A stretch of DNA of 64,000 nucleotides, from the NCBI RefSeq assembly GCF_000025305.1, contig NC_013740.1, forward strand, positions 372,001-436,000, written 5' to 3'. Positions within the stretch are counted from its first letter, which is position 1. The number at the start of each line of letters is the position of its first letter. Below the pieces are notes generated by a model. That model searched no databases, was not told the origin of the DNA, and saw only the letters and a program-made list of their open reading frames with translations. Of the stretch, positions 20,442 through 29,836 are shown in pieces. The translations under genes and the position numbers were made by a program. Source of the DNA: Acidaminococcus fermentans DSM 20731. Its GTDB lineage: Bacteria; Bacillota; Negativicutes; Acidaminococcales; Acidaminococcaceae.

Positions 20442-21503
20442 TTACCGTATCGTCTTCAGTTCCGTCCAGTACTTGTCGTACAGGGTAATGCCGTCGCCGA
20501 TGTCCCGGAGCCATTCTCCCTCTTTCAGATGGGTGATGGCGGTGTTCAGCATGGGGTCTTCCAGATATTCTTTGGAATGGTATTTCCGTGCATTGCTGTT
20601 GGGATCATTGTAGCCGATGGCTTCGTAGTTTTTGGCACTGACTTCCGGATCAAACAGGAAGTTGATGAATTTCTCCGCCAGGGCCTTGTGTTTGGCGCCC
20701 TTGGGAATGGCCAGGGTATCCGCCCACACCAGGGTTCCCTCTTTGGGGATCACGAAGCCCAGGTTGGGGTTTTCCCGGTAGCTGAAGGAGGCGTCTCCGG
20801 ACCACATGGTGCCGATCCAGCCTTCTTCCGCAATGAATTTCTGCTTCAGGCTGTCCGTATCGTAGGCCAGCACGCTGGGAGCCAGTTCTTTCAGGTCCTG
20901 GAAGGCTTTGGCCAGCTGGTCCGGATCCGTGGAGTTGTTGGACCAGCCGTTTTTCTTCAGGGCCATGCCGAACACTTCCCGGCTGTCGTTCAGGAGGATC
21001 ACCCGGCCCTTGTAGGCCGGGTCCCACAGATCGTTCCAGGAGGTGGGCGGTGTTTTTACATATTTCTTGTTGTAGATGATCCCGGTCATGCCCCAGGTGT
21101 AGACTACGGAATATTCTCCCCTGGGATCGAACTGGGGGTGCTGGAGGGTATCCATCATGTGTCGGGTGTTGGGGAGGGCATCCTTGTCCAGCTTTTCCAG
21201 CATGCCCAGCTTGATCATGGTGGACACCATGTAATCGGAAGGCTGGATCAGATCGTACTGGGCGCCTCCCGCCTGGATCTTGGCCAGCAGTTCCTCGTTG
21301 TTGGCGAACACATCGTAGTTGACTCTGCAGTTGTACTTCTTTTCAAAGGCTTTGATCATCTCCGGGTCGAAATTGTCCGCCCAGCTGAAGATATTCAGTA
21401 CCTGTTTCCCGTCTTCGGCCGGTTTCTTTTCACTGCCGCAGCCGGTGAGGACCAGGAGCAGGGAAACCAGGCAGAGGGCCAGGAGCCAGAAACGCTTTTT
21501 CAC
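20442..21503 (-). CDS. potD: Spermidine/putrescine ABC transporter substrate-binding lipoprotein
   Basis: 353 residues. Starts at GTG 21503 (MKKRFWLLAL). Lipobox LVLTGCGS at about residue 21. The mature sequence has QVLNIFSWADNFDPEMIKAFEKKY, AQYDLIQPSDYMV, WGMTGIIYNKKYV and NEAIGYNDPN-like C-terminal segments typical of PotD/PotF. It binds polyamines outside the membrane for PotABC. Last gene of the minus-strand potABCD operon, seven bases after potC. Confidence 0.93.
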   Translation of the reverse strand: MKKRFWLLALCLVSLLLVLTGCGSEKKPAEDGKQVLNIFSWADNFDPEMIKAFEKKYNCRVNYDVFANNEELLAKIQAGGAQYDLIQPSDYMVSTMIKLGMLEKLDKDALPNTRHMMDTLQHPQFDPRGEYSVVYTWGMTGIIYNKKYVKTPPTSWNDLWDPAYKGRVILLNDSREVFGMALKKNGWSNNSTDPDQLAKAFQDLKELAPSVLAYDTDSLKQKFIAEEGWIGTMWSGDASFSYRENPNLGFVIPKEGTLVWADTLAIPKGAKHKALAEKFINFLFDPEVSAKNYEAIGYNDPNSNARKYHSKEYLEDPMLNTAITHLKEGEWLRDIGDGITLYDKYWTELKTIR

Positions 21504-21509
21504 ACAGCA

Positions 21510-22307
21510 TCAGTCCTTTCGGGAAGAATGGTAGCCCTTTTTCTGCAGCAGCTGGGAAATCACCACCAGGGAGACGGTGACCAGCATCATGCAGGTGGAC
21601 AGGGCGTTGATCTGGGGAGAGATCCCCCGTTTGACCATGGCGTAGATGTACAGAGGCAGGGTGGTGGAATTGGGACCGGCCACAAAGAAGCTGATCACAA
21701 AATCATCGATGGACAGGGTGAAAGCCATCAGGGCTCCGGCCACCACCCCGGGCAGGATCATGGGGAAGGTCACATACCGGAAGGCCTGCCAGGGGGTGGC
21801 GTACAGATCGCTGGCGGCTTCTTCCAGATCCTGCCGGCAGCCTTCCAGCCGGGCACCTACGGTGATGATCACAAAGGAAATACAGAAGGTGATGTGGGCG
21901 ATGATCAGGGTGGTCTTTCCCAGGGGAACGCCGGTCTGGGAGAACAGCACCAGCAGGGACAGGCCCATGACGATTTCCGGGATCAGGATGGGCAAGTACA
22001 GCAGGCTGTTGATGAGGATTTTGCATTTGTACTGGTACCGGTGGAGGGCCAGAGCCGCCAGGGTCCCCATGACGGTGGTGACCGCCGTGGTGATGGAGGC
22101 GATGAGCAGGCTGTTTTCCAGGGCTTCCAGCACCCGGTCGTTCTGGAGCAGGGATACATACCATTTCAGGGTGAACCCGGTCCAGACCGCATTGATCCGG
22201 GAATCGTTGAAGGAATACAGGGACAGGATCAGCAGAGGCAGGTACAAAAAGGCCAGGATGGCCAGGGAATAGGCCAGGAGGGTGGCGTTACGCCAGCTTT
22301 TCTGCAT
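21510..22307 (-). CDS. potC: Spermidine/putrescine ABC transporter permease PotC
   Basis: 265 residues, six membrane helices, with the ABC importer EAA loop DLEEAASDLYATPWQAFRYVTFPMILPG. The N-terminus with LPLLILSLYSFNDSR is typical of PotC. GGAGG precedes the ATG, inside the 3' end of potB (20-base overlap). Pairs with PotB in the membrane channel. Confidence 0.93.
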   Translation of the reverse strand: MQKSWRNATLLAYSLAILAFLYLPLLILSLYSFNDSRINAVWTGFTLKWYVSLLQNDRVLEALENSLLIASITTAVTTVMGTLAALALHRYQYKCKILINSLLYLPILIPEIVMGLSLLVLFSQTGVPLGKTTLIIAHITFCISFVIITVGARLEGCRQDLEEAASDLYATPWQAFRYVTFPMILPGVVAGALMAFTLSIDDFVISFFVAGPNSTTLPLYIYAMVKRGISPQINALSTCMMLVTVSLVVISQLLQKKGYHSSRKD

Positions 22308-23148
22308 GGGATTTCCCTCCTTTCTGGGCTTCCAGGGCTTTGTAGTACAGGACGATCATCACCAGGGACAGCAGCGCCAGGATGATGGACAGGGCGGAAC
22401 CGAAGGGCCAGTCCCGGGCAGCCAGGAACTGATTCTGGATCACGTTCCCCATAAGGGCGCTTTTGGCACCGCCCATGATGTCCGGCACCACGAACATTCC
22501 CAGGGAGGAGATGAACACCAGGATGGAGCCGGCGGCCACTCCCGGCAGGGTAAGGGGAAGGGTAATCTTCCGGAAAGCGGTGAAGGGAGCGGCCCCCAGG
22601 TCGCTGGCCGCTTCCAGCAGCCGTTTGTCCATCTGTTCCAGGGAAACGTAGATGGGCAGCACCATAAAGGGCAGCAGGGCATACACCATTCCCAGCATTA
22701 CCGCATAATTGTTGTAGAGAAGGCTCATGGGCACCTGGATCACTCCCAGGTGGAGGAGGAAGGTGTTCACCAGCCCCTGGGCCCGGAGAATGATCACCCA
22801 GGAATAGGACCGGATCAGGAAATTGATCCAGAAGGGGATCATCACCAGGATGATCCCGGCCTGCTGCCATTTCTTGGGAAGCACCATGGCAATGGTGTAG
22901 GCCACCGGATATCCCATGGCAAAGGTGAACAGGGTGGTGATCAGGGCCGTGGCCAGGGTGGACACGAAAATGGTCAGGTACAGGGGTTCCAGGAACCGGG
23001 CATAATTTTCCAGGGTCCAATGGAACACCACCTGGCCGTAGGCGGTGCGGGAGGCAAAGGAGACGCCCACCACGATTAGGAGCGGCAGGGCAAAGAACAG
23101 CCCCAGCCACACCATGGACGGCAGCACCAGCATCTTCCCCCGCTTCAT
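22288..23148 (-). CDS. potB: Spermidine/putrescine ABC transporter permease PotB
   Basis: 286 residues with six membrane helices and the EAA motif [42 protein letters not shown] is the usual PotB periplasmic-loop region. The start overlaps the potA stop by four bases (ATGA-type coupling), and its end overlaps potC. Confidence 0.93.
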   Translation of the reverse strand: MKRGKMLVLPSMVWLGLFFALPLLIVVGVSFASRTAYGQVVFHWTLENYARFLEPLYLTIFVSTLATALITTLFTFAMGYPVAYTIAMVLPKKWQQAGIILVMIPFWINFLIRSYSWVIILRAQGLVNTFLLHLGVIQVPMSLLYNNYAVMLGMVYALLPFMVLPIYVSLEQMDKRLLEAASDLGAAPFTAFRKITLPLTLPGVAAGSILVFISSLGMFVVPDIMGGAKSALMGNVIQNQFLAARDWPFGSALSIILALLSLVMIVLYYKALEAQKGGKSHAEKLA

Positions 23149-24149
23149 TTCGTCACCTGGACGCCGTCTTTGGCATCCCAGCTGATGGCCACCCGGTCAT
23201 CCACTTCCCACTTCCGGTATTCATCATAATATTGGTAGGCTGTGATGGTTTCCCGGGTGGCGTCCAGCCGGATGAACAGTTTGTCCAGGGTGCCGCAGAA
23301 CTGGATCTGTTCGATGGTTCCGGTATGGACGGGCCGGCTTTCTTCCGCCGGGACTTCGTCCAGGGAACGGACATTGATAAACTGGGGCCGCACGGCCATC
23401 AGCCGGCTGTCATCCCCGGGGATGGGGAAGAAATTGTTTTCCCCGATGAACCCGGCGGCAAAGCGGCTCCGGGGATACTGGTAGATCCGGGCCGGGGGAT
23501 CGTCCTGCTCGATGCGGCCGCCGTTGACAATGATGACCCGGTCGCTCATGGTCAGGGCTTCTTCCTGGTCGTGGGTCACGTAGATGAAGGTAATGCCCAG
23601 CCGCTGCTGGAGGTTCTTCAGTTCCAGCTGCATGGTCTTCCGCAGTTTATAATCCAGGGCTCCCAGAGGTTCGTCCAGCAGCAGGACCTTGGGATTGTTC
23701 ACCAGGGCCCGGGCTATGGCCACCCGCTGCTGCTGCCCGCCGCTCATCTGCTGGGGTTTCCGGTACCGGAGCTCTTCCAGCTGGGTCAGCTGGAGCACTT
23801 CGGCCACCCGTTTCTGCTGTTCCTTCCGGGGCACTTTTTTCATCATCAGGCCGAAGCGGATATTCTCTTCCACAGTCATGTGGGGGAAGAGGGCATAGTG
23901 CTGGAACACCATGTTCACATTCCGCTTATAGGGGGCCAGATGGGTCACGTCTTCATTATCCAAAAAAATATGGCCCGCCGTAGGCGTTTCCAGACCGGCG
24001 ATCATGCGCAGCATGGTGGTTTTCCCACAGCCGGAAGGGCCTAAGAGGGTCACGAATTCCCCGTCATAGATTGTCAGGTTCAGGGTAGGGATGATCAGGT
24101 TGTCTTCGAATTCCTTGGTGATTCCAACCAGACGGATCATTTCTTTCAT
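23145..24149 (-). CDS. potA: Spermidine/putrescine ABC transporter ATPase
   Basis: 334 residues. Walker [11 protein letters not shown]-loop [13 protein letters not shown], signature [15 protein letters not shown], Walker [13 protein letters not shown], and a C-terminal TOBE-type regulatory region. First gene of the potABCD operon. Alternative ATG four codons in (24137). A divergent promoter region of about 250 bases separates it from rplU. Confidence 0.94.
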   Translation of the reverse strand: MKEMIRLVGITKEFEDNLIIPTLNLTIYDGEFVTLLGPSGCGKTTMLRMIAGLETPTAGHIFLDNEDVTHLAPYKRNVNMVFQHYALFPHMTVEENIRFGLMMKKVPRKEQQKRVAEVLQLTQLEELRYRKPQQMSGGQQQRVAIARALVNNPKVLLLDEPLGALDYKLRKTMQLELKNLQQRLGITFIYVTHDQEEALTMSDRVIIVNGGRIEQDDPPARIYQYPRSRFAAGFIGENNFFPIPGDDSRLMAVRPQFINVRSLDEVPAEESRPVHTGTIEQIQFCGTLDKLFIRLDATRETITAYQYYDEYRKWEVDDRVAISWDAKDGVQVTK

Positions 24150-24189
24150 CTTTGATTCTCACGACCTTTCTGCAGTTTGCAATTTAATT

Positions 24190-24198
24190 ATTATAGCA
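24190..24198 (-). promoter_or_regulatory. Extended -10 of the potABCD promoter
   Basis: TGCTATAAT on the minus strand (24198-24190), about 40 bases before potA. No good -35. Confidence 0.6.
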
Positions 24199-24271
24199 TG
24201 TTTCCCCGTTGAGGAATACAGAAAAAACAGCGAATTGTCCAGAGAAAAACTCATGAAAGAAAGGAAAAAAC

Positions 24272-24300
24272 TTGCTTTTTTCCGTTTTTCGTAGTATACT
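24272..24300 (+). promoter_or_regulatory. rplU operon promoter
   Basis: TTGCTT (24272-24277), 17-base spacer, TATACT (24295-24300). Confidence 0.8.
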
Positions 24301-24305
24301 AGCAA

Positions 24306-24406
24306 GGCTGAATGTGAATTTGGCACTACCGCCCGGAGAGGTTTCCCAAAAACTCCGGAAGGAGTTACCGTATTCGGCGAGTCTTGAAATGAGGGAGGTG
24401 CAGAAT
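24306..24406 (+). promoter_or_regulatory. Ribosomal protein L21 leader (candidate)
   Basis: A conserved-looking 5' leader just before rplU: CACTACCGCCCGGAGAGG, then TTTCCCAAAAACTCCGG, a small hairpin AACTCC-GGAA-GGAGTT (24352-24367), and GGCGAGTCTTGAAATG before the Shine-Dalgarno. This agrees with what I remember of the Firmicutes L21 leader RNA (an autoregulatory element). A covariance search would settle it. Confidence 0.6.
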
Positions 24407-24718
24407 ATGTACGCTATTATCCGTACAGGTGGCAAACAGTACCGCGTCAGCGAAGGCGATGTACTGAACGTTGAAAAACTGAACGTTGAAGAAGGCCAGG
24501 AAGTCGTTTTTGACGAAGTTCTGACTGTTGTCAACGATGGCGATGTGAAAGTAGGGGCTCCTACCGTAGCCGGCGCCAAGGTAACCGCCAAGGTTGCCAA
24601 ACAGGGCAAAGCCGATAAGATCTTTGTTTTCAAATACAGAGCAAAATCCAACTATCGGAAACGCCAGGGTCATCGTCAGCCGTTCACCCAGGTTGAAATC
24701 ACTTCTATCGAAGCCTAA
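24407..24718 (+). CDS. rplU: 50S ribosomal protein L21
   Basis: 103 residues from ATG 24407, with GGGAGGTG upstream. It starts [18 protein letters not shown] and ends with the [19 protein letters not shown] region that binds 23S rRNA. First gene of the conserved rplU-prp-rpmA operon. Confidence 0.97.
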   Translation: MYAIIRTGGKQYRVSEGDVLNVEKLNVEEGQEVVFDEVLTVVNDGDVKVGAPTVAGAKVTAKVAKQGKADKIFVFKYRAKSNYRKRQGHRQPFTQVEITSIEA

Positions 24719-24721
24719 GCC

Positions 24722-25051
24722 ATGATTGCCGTAGATATCTACTACAACAGACATGGCAGAATCAGACGGTACAGAGTGTCGGGGCATGCAGAGTACAATC
24801 CGGAAGGGTTCGACGAAGTGTGCTACGCTGTATCGCTGAATACCCAGGTGGCCGCCAATGGCCTCAATGAAGTCCTTCACCGGAAGGTGGACTACTCCAT
24901 TGACCAGGAAGACGGCAGCCTGGCAGTAAGACTGGTGGATGAGCCTGATGCAAAGACGGATGCAGTGCTGAAGACTATGGTCTGCGGCCTGCGCCATCTG
25001 CAGAAGACCTATTCCCAGGATTATCTCATGATCAAGGAACACAGGAGGTGA
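24722..25051 (+). CDS. prp: Ribosomal-processing cysteine protease Prp
   Basis: 109 residues. The catalytic pair lies in [19 protein letters not shown]: His22 and Cys34, the same numbers as in the characterised S. aureus enzyme. Prp removes the N-terminal extension of L27 in Firmicutes and related groups. It sits between rplU and rpmA, and its stop codon overlaps the rpmA Shine-Dalgarno. The downstream L27 does carry an extension, though with an altered sequence. Confidence 0.95.
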   Translation: MIAVDIYYNRHGRIRRYRVSGHAEYNPEGFDEVCYAVSLNTQVAANGLNEVLHRKVDYSIDQEDGSLAVRLVDEPDAKTDAVLKTMVCGLRHLQKTYSQDYLMIKEHRR

Positions 25052-25056
25052 ACATC

Positions 25057-25347
25057 GTGTTCGAATTAATCCTTCAATTACACGCTCATAAGAAAGGGTC
25101 CGGTTCTACCCACAACGGCCGTGATTCCAACGCACAGCGCATGGGGACCAAAGCCCATGACGGTCAGCTGGTAACCGCAGGTTCCATCATCGTCCGTCAG
25201 CGCGGCACCCGTTTCCATATGGGCCAGAACGTTGGCATGGGCAAGGACTACACCATCTATGCGAAAGTGGCCGGCAAGGTTGCTTTTGAAAGATGGGGCA
25301 AGGACCGCCGTACCATCAGCGTTTATCCGGTGGAAGCCGAAGCTTAA
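25057..25347 (+). CDS. rpmA: 50S ribosomal protein L27 with cleavable N-terminal extension
   Basis: 96 residues from GTG 25057, placed eight bases after AGGAGG (25043-25048). The protein starts (V/M)[20 protein letters not shown]. The mature L27 begins at about HKKGSGS, so the first nine residues form an extension to be cut by Prp before L27 can reach the peptidyl-transferase centre. The usual Firmicutes motif is LNLQFFA; here FF is replaced by LH. Confidence 0.96.
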   Translation: MFELILQLHAHKKGSGSTHNGRDSNAQRMGTKAHDGQLVTAGSIIVRQRGTRFHMGQNVGMGKDYTIYAKVAGKVAFERWGKDRRTISVYPVEAEA

Positions 25348-25355
25348 AGACCAGA

Positions 25356-25388
25356 AGGGCTGTCGCTTTGCGGCAGCTCTTTTTTTTC
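25356..25388 (+). terminator. Terminator of the rplU operon
   Basis: 11-bp stem AGGGCTGTCGC (25356-25366) with 25370-25380 (two G-U pairs), loop TTT, followed by eight T. Confidence 0.85.
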
Positions 25389-25407
25389 TGTCCAACAGGA
25401 GGGAAAG

Positions 25408-25794
25408 ATGGAGGAAGCCATGCGGGAACAGGTGCGGGCCTTTGCCGCCCGGGGCCTGGAAAGCCTGGAACAGGAAGATCTGCCGGACGCACGGGGGAAC
25501 CTGGTGCTCACCTGTGAGGCCCTTCGGGACCGGAAGGGAGCGGAGACCTGCTGCAGCCGGGAGGAAATGGAAGCACTGGACCGGGTGCTCCGGGAACTGG
25601 AAGCCTTCCCCAAACTGGCGGCCAATGCGGGGGATTCCCTGCTGGATCTGGAAGGGGTCCGGTGCTATGGAGCCGGCCGATTCCTGATCTTCTACCGGTA
25701 CAATTCCAATTACGGTCTGGTCACGGTGATCCGGCTGGCCCTGGACCATCCGGAATGGAACGGGCTGATCCGGGACGGGAAAAAATTCCATTAA
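25408..25794 (+). CDS. Hypothetical protein, possibly RelE/ParE-like
   Basis: 128 residues, ATG preceded by AGGAGG. The N-terminal half is helical and charged. The C-terminal half (LLDLEGVRCYGAGRFLIFYRYNSNYGLVTVIRLALDH) has the alternation of GR(F/Y)LIFYR and VTVIRL strands seen in RelE/ParE toxins. It lacks a recognisable antitoxin gene next to it and is longer at the N-terminus than those toxins. It lies between the rplU operon terminator and the rpoB promoter, so it depends on read-through or its own weak promoter. Function not assigned. Confidence 0.55.
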   Translation: MEEAMREQVRAFAARGLESLEQEDLPDARGNLVLTCEALRDRKGAETCCSREEMEALDRVLRELEAFPKLAANAGDSLLDLEGVRCYGAGRFLIFYRYNSNYGLVTVIRLALDHPEWNGLIRDGKKFH

Positions 25795-25822
25795 AAGTTT
25801 CACGGAAAATTCACATATACAA

Positions 25823-25852
25823 TTGGCGAAAAACCGTATTATATGATATAAT
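25823..25852 (+). promoter_or_regulatory. rpoBC promoter with extended -10
   Basis: TTGGCG (25823-25828), 18-base spacer, TGATATAAT (TATAAT at 25847-25852). About 230 bases before rpoB. Confidence 0.8.
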
Positions 25853-25977
25853 TATCGTCCATGAAGTTTGCAAAAGCAGGATTATATAGGTTTCGCGAGT
25901 GCTCAGTGGTTGGACATCGCGTTCCCGCTCAAGTGAGGAGAGGAGCACGAAATGCTGACTGAGAGACATTGCAGGAT

Positions 25978-26022
25978 ACAAGGCTGATCAATCTTGATTG
26001 TGTTGACTGCCTTGTTTTTTTT
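25978..26022 (+). terminator. Leader attenuator upstream of rpoB (candidate)
   Basis: ACAAGGC (25978-25984) pairs with GCCTTGT (26009-26015), enclosing a second helix ATCAA/TTGAT, and is followed by an unbroken run of T to 26022. It lies between the rpoB promoter and its start codon, so it would act as an attenuator. Confidence 0.7.
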
Positions 26023-26085
26023 GTGTAATAGATTTCTTGGTACTTTCTTCGAATACCTGCCTAGAGAAAAGGAGTGAGAGACCAC

Positions 26086-29000
26086 ATGTTTAAGCCGGTA
26101 CATAATGGCGACCGCATCCGGTACAGTTATGCTCGGATCAAAGAAGTCCTGAAGATGCCTCATTTGATCGACCTGCAGAGAAAATCTTATGAGTGGTTCA
26201 TAAGAGAAGGACTGCACGACGTTTTCAAAGACGTTTCTCCCATCAAGGATTTTACGGACAACCTGGAACTGAGTTTTGAAAACTTCACCATCGGGGATCC
26301 CAAATACGATATCGAGACCTGCAAGGAAAAGGACGCCACCTATGCGGCTCCTTTGAATGTGGACGTCCGTCTGCTGTACAAAGATACGGGCGAAATCAAG
26401 GAATCCACCGTATTCATGGGGGACTTCCCCCTGATGACCGATACCGGTACCTTCGTGATCAACGGGGCGGAACGGGTCATCGTCAGCCAGCTGGTCCGTT
26501 CTCCCGGTGTGTATTATGCCAAAGACATGGATCCCATGGGGAAATTTCTCTACGGGACCACGGTCATCCCCAACCGGGGTGCCTGGATCGAATATGAAAC
26601 CGATCTGAACGACATCATCTATGCCCGTGTGGACCGGACCCGGAAACTGCCGGCAACGGCATTGCTCCGTGTCATGGGGCTGCCCACCAACGATGACATC
26701 ATCCAGACCTTCGGGGAACATCCTTTCCTGATGGCTACCCTGGCCAAGGATACCACCAAGAACGAAGAAGATGCCCTGCTGGAAATCTACCGGAAACTCC
26801 GTCCGGGCGAACCGGCCAACCTGGAAAACGCCGCCCAGCTGATCAAGAACATCTTCTCCGACAACCGGCGGTATGACCTGGCCAATGTGGGCCGGTACAA
26901 GGTCAACAAGAAACTGGGCTGGCGCCAGCGCCTGCTGGGCAAAGAACTGACTTCTCCCATTGCCTTCGAAAATCCCGACGGCACCCGGGGCGAAGTGGTC
27001 CTGCCGGCCGGCACCATCATCGGTGATGAAGAAATCGACAAAATTGAACAAAGCGGCATCTACAGCCAGCCCGGCTATGCGGAAGTCTGGGTGAAATATC
27101 AGGAAAAACCGGAACAGATGATCGTGACCAAGGACATCGATTCTTCCGTCCGGGTGATCACCCCTGCTGACGTAATCGCTTCCTTTGCTTACCTGCTGAA
27201 CGTAATCGACGGCATGGAAGGCAAGGACGATATCGACCACCTGGGCAACCGGCGTGTCCGCTGCGTAGGGGAACTGCTCCAGAACCAGTTCCGGATCGGT
27301 CTGAGCCGTATGGAACGGGTGATCCGGGAACGGATGACCCTCCAGGATGCCGATGTGATCACGCCCCAGGCTCTGATCAACATCCGTCCGGTGGTGGCCG
27401 CCGTGAAGGAATTCTTCGGCAGCAGCCAGCTGTCCCAGTTCATGGACCAGAACAACCCTCTGGCTGAACTGACCCACAAACGCCGTCTGTCCGCTCTGGG
27501 GCCCGGCGGTCTGTCCCGGGAAAGAGCCGGTTACGAAGTCCGTGACGTGCACGTTTCCCACTACGGCCGTATGTGTCCTATTGAAACCCCTGAAGGTCCG
27601 AACATCGGTCTGATCGGGTCTCTGGCCGCCTACGGGGTGGTGAACCGGTACGGCTTCATCGAAACTCCTTACCGGAAAGTGGACAAGAAGACCGGCAAGG
27701 TCACCAACGAAATCGTCTACATGACTGCGGACGAAGAAGACAACTACATCGTGGCACAGGCCAACGAACCCCTGAACGATGACGGGACCTTCGTGAACTC
27801 CCACGTAACCTGCCGGGAACGGAACGACGTACTGTCCATTCCTCCCAGCCGGGTGGACTTCATGGACGTATCCCCGAAACAGGTTATGTCCATCGCCGCC
27901 GCTCTGATTCCTTTCCTGGAAAACGACGACGCCAACCGGGCTCTGATGGGTGCCAACATGCAGCGGCAGGCAGTGCCTCTGCTGAACCCCAAGGCTCCTG
28001 TGGTGGGGACCGGGATGGAATACAAGGTGGCTGTGGACTCCGGTGTCTGCATCCTGGCCAAACACGCCGGGACGGTGAAATACGTCAGCGGCGACAAGAT
28101 CATCGTGACCCGTGCCGACGGTGCCGGTATTGATGAATACAACGTACTGAAATTCAAACGCTCCAACCAGAGCACCTGCGTGAACCAGCGTCCCATCGTC
28201 TTCAAGGGCGACAAGGTGGAAGAAGGCCAGGTACTGGCTGACGGTCCTGCCACCGATCACGGCGAACTGGCCCTGGGCCGCAATGCCATTGCCGCCTACA
28301 TGCCCTGGGAAGGCTACAACTATGAAGACGCCGTACTGCTCAGTGAAGACCTGGTGAAGGAAGACGTTTTCACTTCCATCCATATTGAAGAATACAACTG
28401 CGACGCCCGGGATACCAAACTGGGGCCTGAAGAAATCACCCGGGATATCCCCAACGTTTCGGAAGAAGCCCTGAAGGACCTGGATGAAGACGGGATCATC
28501 CGCATCGGTGCGGAAGTCCGTCCCGGGGACATCCTGGTAGGGAAAGTCACCCCCAAAGGGGAAACGGAACTGAGCGCGGAAGAACGGCTGATCCGGGCCA
28601 TCTTTGCCGAAAAGGCACGGGAAGTCCGGGACAGCTCCCTGCGGGTACCCCATGGGGAATCCGGGATCATCGTCAGCGTACAGATCTTCACCCGTGAAAA
28701 CGGCGACGAACTGCCCCCTGGCGTAAGCAAACAGGTCCGTGTCCACATTGTCCAGAAACGGAAGATCAGCGAAGGGGACAAGATGGCAGGCCGTCACGGG
28801 AACAAGGGTGTCGTTTCCCGGATCATGCCCCGGGAAGACATGCCTTTCCTGCCCAACGGCGAACCGGTCCAGATCGTACTGAACCCTCTGGGCGTACCTT
28901 CCCGTATGAACATCGGGCAGATCCTGGAAGCCCATCTGGGCTGGGCTGCCTGTGCACTGGGCATGCGGATCGAATCCGGAGACCCGAAACTGGCCGGCGA

Positions 29001-29820
29001 ACTGAAGGAAGCCGGTTACGATGTGGATAAATACGGCATGCCGGAAACCGTTGATCATGCGGTTCCTGTGGCTGTGCCCGTGTTCGATTCCGCACGGGAA
29101 GACGATATGGAAAAGACCCTGCAGCTGGCCGGTGTGGATCCCAGCGGGAAGACCACTCTGTACGACGGCCGTACCGGGGAACCCTTCGACAACCCGGTTA
29201 CCGTAGGCTGCATCTACTACCTGAAGCTCCACCATCTGGTTGCTGATAAGATCCATGCCCGTTCCACCGGTCCGTACTCCCTGGTTACCCAGCAGCCTCT
29301 GGGTGGTAAAGCCCAGTTCGGCGGACAGAGATTCGGGGAAATGGAAGTGTGGGCCCTGGAAGCATACGGGGCTGCCTACACCCTGCAGGAAATCCTCACC
29401 GTGAAGTCCGATGACGTGGTGGGCCGTGTGAAGGCTTACGAAGCCATCGTGAAGGGCGAAAACATCCCTGAACCGGGTGTGCCTGAATCCTTCAAGGTGC
29501 TGGTGAAAGAAATGCAGAGCATCGGTCTGGACATCCAGGTGCTGGATGAAGACGATGATGAAATCGATCTGGACGATGAAGACGAAGATATCGGAATGGG
29601 CGACATCGCCAGAGAGCTGGATATGGACATGGCCAACAAGGCTCCCCATACCGCAGCCAATGTGGGCGAAGAACACCCGGAACAAAACAGCGGTGAAGAA
29701 CTGAGCCCGGATGAAGACCAGCCGGAAGGCAGCGACTTCGACGTGATTGCCGATATCGGGAACATGAGTCTGGATGATTCCCATGATGATGGCGATGACA
29801 ACGGGTCTGATGCAGAGTAG
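26086..29820 (+). CDS. rpoB: DNA-directed RNA polymerase beta subunit
   Basis: 1,244 residues from ATG 26086, with AAAAGGAG eleven bases upstream (a GTG at 26074 is in the Shine-Dalgarno). Core subunit forming one claw of RNA polymerase. The rifampicin-binding cluster near residues 446-475 reads [13 protein letters not shown]...[13 protein letters not shown] with the wild-type Asp, His and Ser, so no common resistance change is seen. The last 90 or so residues form a strongly acidic tail (many DDE runs) after the conserved [16 protein letters not shown] end. The usual rplL neighbour is absent upstream. Confidence 0.98.
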   Translation: MFKPVHNGDRIRYSYARIKEVLKMPHLIDLQRKSYEWFIREGLHDVFKDVSPIKDFTDNLELSFENFTIGDPKYDIETCKEKDATYAAPLNVDVRLLYKDTGEIKESTVFMGDFPLMTDTGTFVINGAERVIVSQLVRSPGVYYAKDMDPMGKFLYGTTVIPNRGAWIEYETDLNDIIYARVDRTRKLPATALLRVMGLPTNDDIIQTFGEHPFLMATLAKDTTKNEEDALLEIYRKLRPGEPANLENAAQLIKNIFSDNRRYDLANVGRYKVNKKLGWRQRLLGKELTSPIAFENPDGTRGEVVLPAGTIIGDEEIDKIEQSGIYSQPGYAEVWVKYQEKPEQMIVTKDIDSSVRVITPADVIASFAYLLNVIDGMEGKDDIDHLGNRRVRCVGELLQNQFRIGLSRMERVIRERMTLQDADVITPQALINIRPVVAAVKEFFGSSQLSQFMDQNNPLAELTHKRRLSALGPGGLSRERAGYEVRDVHVSHYGRMCPIETPEGPNIGLIGSLAAYGVVNRYGFIETPYRKVDKKTGKVTNEIVYMTADEEDNYIVAQANEPLNDDGTFVNSHVTCRERNDVLSIPPSRVDFMDVSPKQVMSIAAALIPFLENDDANRALMGANMQRQAVPLLNPKAPVVGTGMEYKVAVDSGVCILAKHAGTVKYVSGDKIIVTRADGAGIDEYNVLKFKRSNQSTCVNQRPIVFKGDKVEEGQVLADGPATDHGELALGRNAIAAYMPWEGYNYEDAVLLSEDLVKEDVFTSIHIEEYNCDARDTKLGPEEITRDIPNVSEEALKDLDEDGIIRIGAEVRPGDILVGKVTPKGETELSAEERLIRAIFAEKAREVRDSSLRVPHGESGIIVSVQIFTRENGDELPPGVSKQVRVHIVQKRKISEGDKMAGRHGNKGVVSRIMPREDMPFLPNGEPVQIVLNPLGVPSRMNIGQILEAHLGWAACALGMRIESGDPKLAGELKEAGYDVDKYGMPETVDHAVPVAVPVFDSAREDDMEKTLQLAGVDPSGKTTLYDGRTGEPFDNPVTVGCIYYLKLHHLVADKIHARSTGPYSLVTQQPLGGKAQFGGQRFGEMEVWALEAYGAAYTLQEILTVKSDDVVGRVKAYEAIVKGENIPEPGVPESFKVLVKEMQSIGLDIQVLDEDDDEIDLDDEDEDIGMGDIARELDMDMANKAPHTAANVGEEHPEQNSGEELSPDEDQPEGSDFDVIADIGNMSLDDSHDDGDDNGSDAE

Positions 29821-29836
29821 GAAGGAGTGAGCGCTC

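Noticed and set aside
25903-29784. 1,293-codon open frame on the minus strand opposite rpoB (and a similar one opposite rpoC)
   Set aside because: A shadow of the GC-rich, highly expressed plus-strand genes; no start signal and low-complexity His/Gln/Gly-rich translation.
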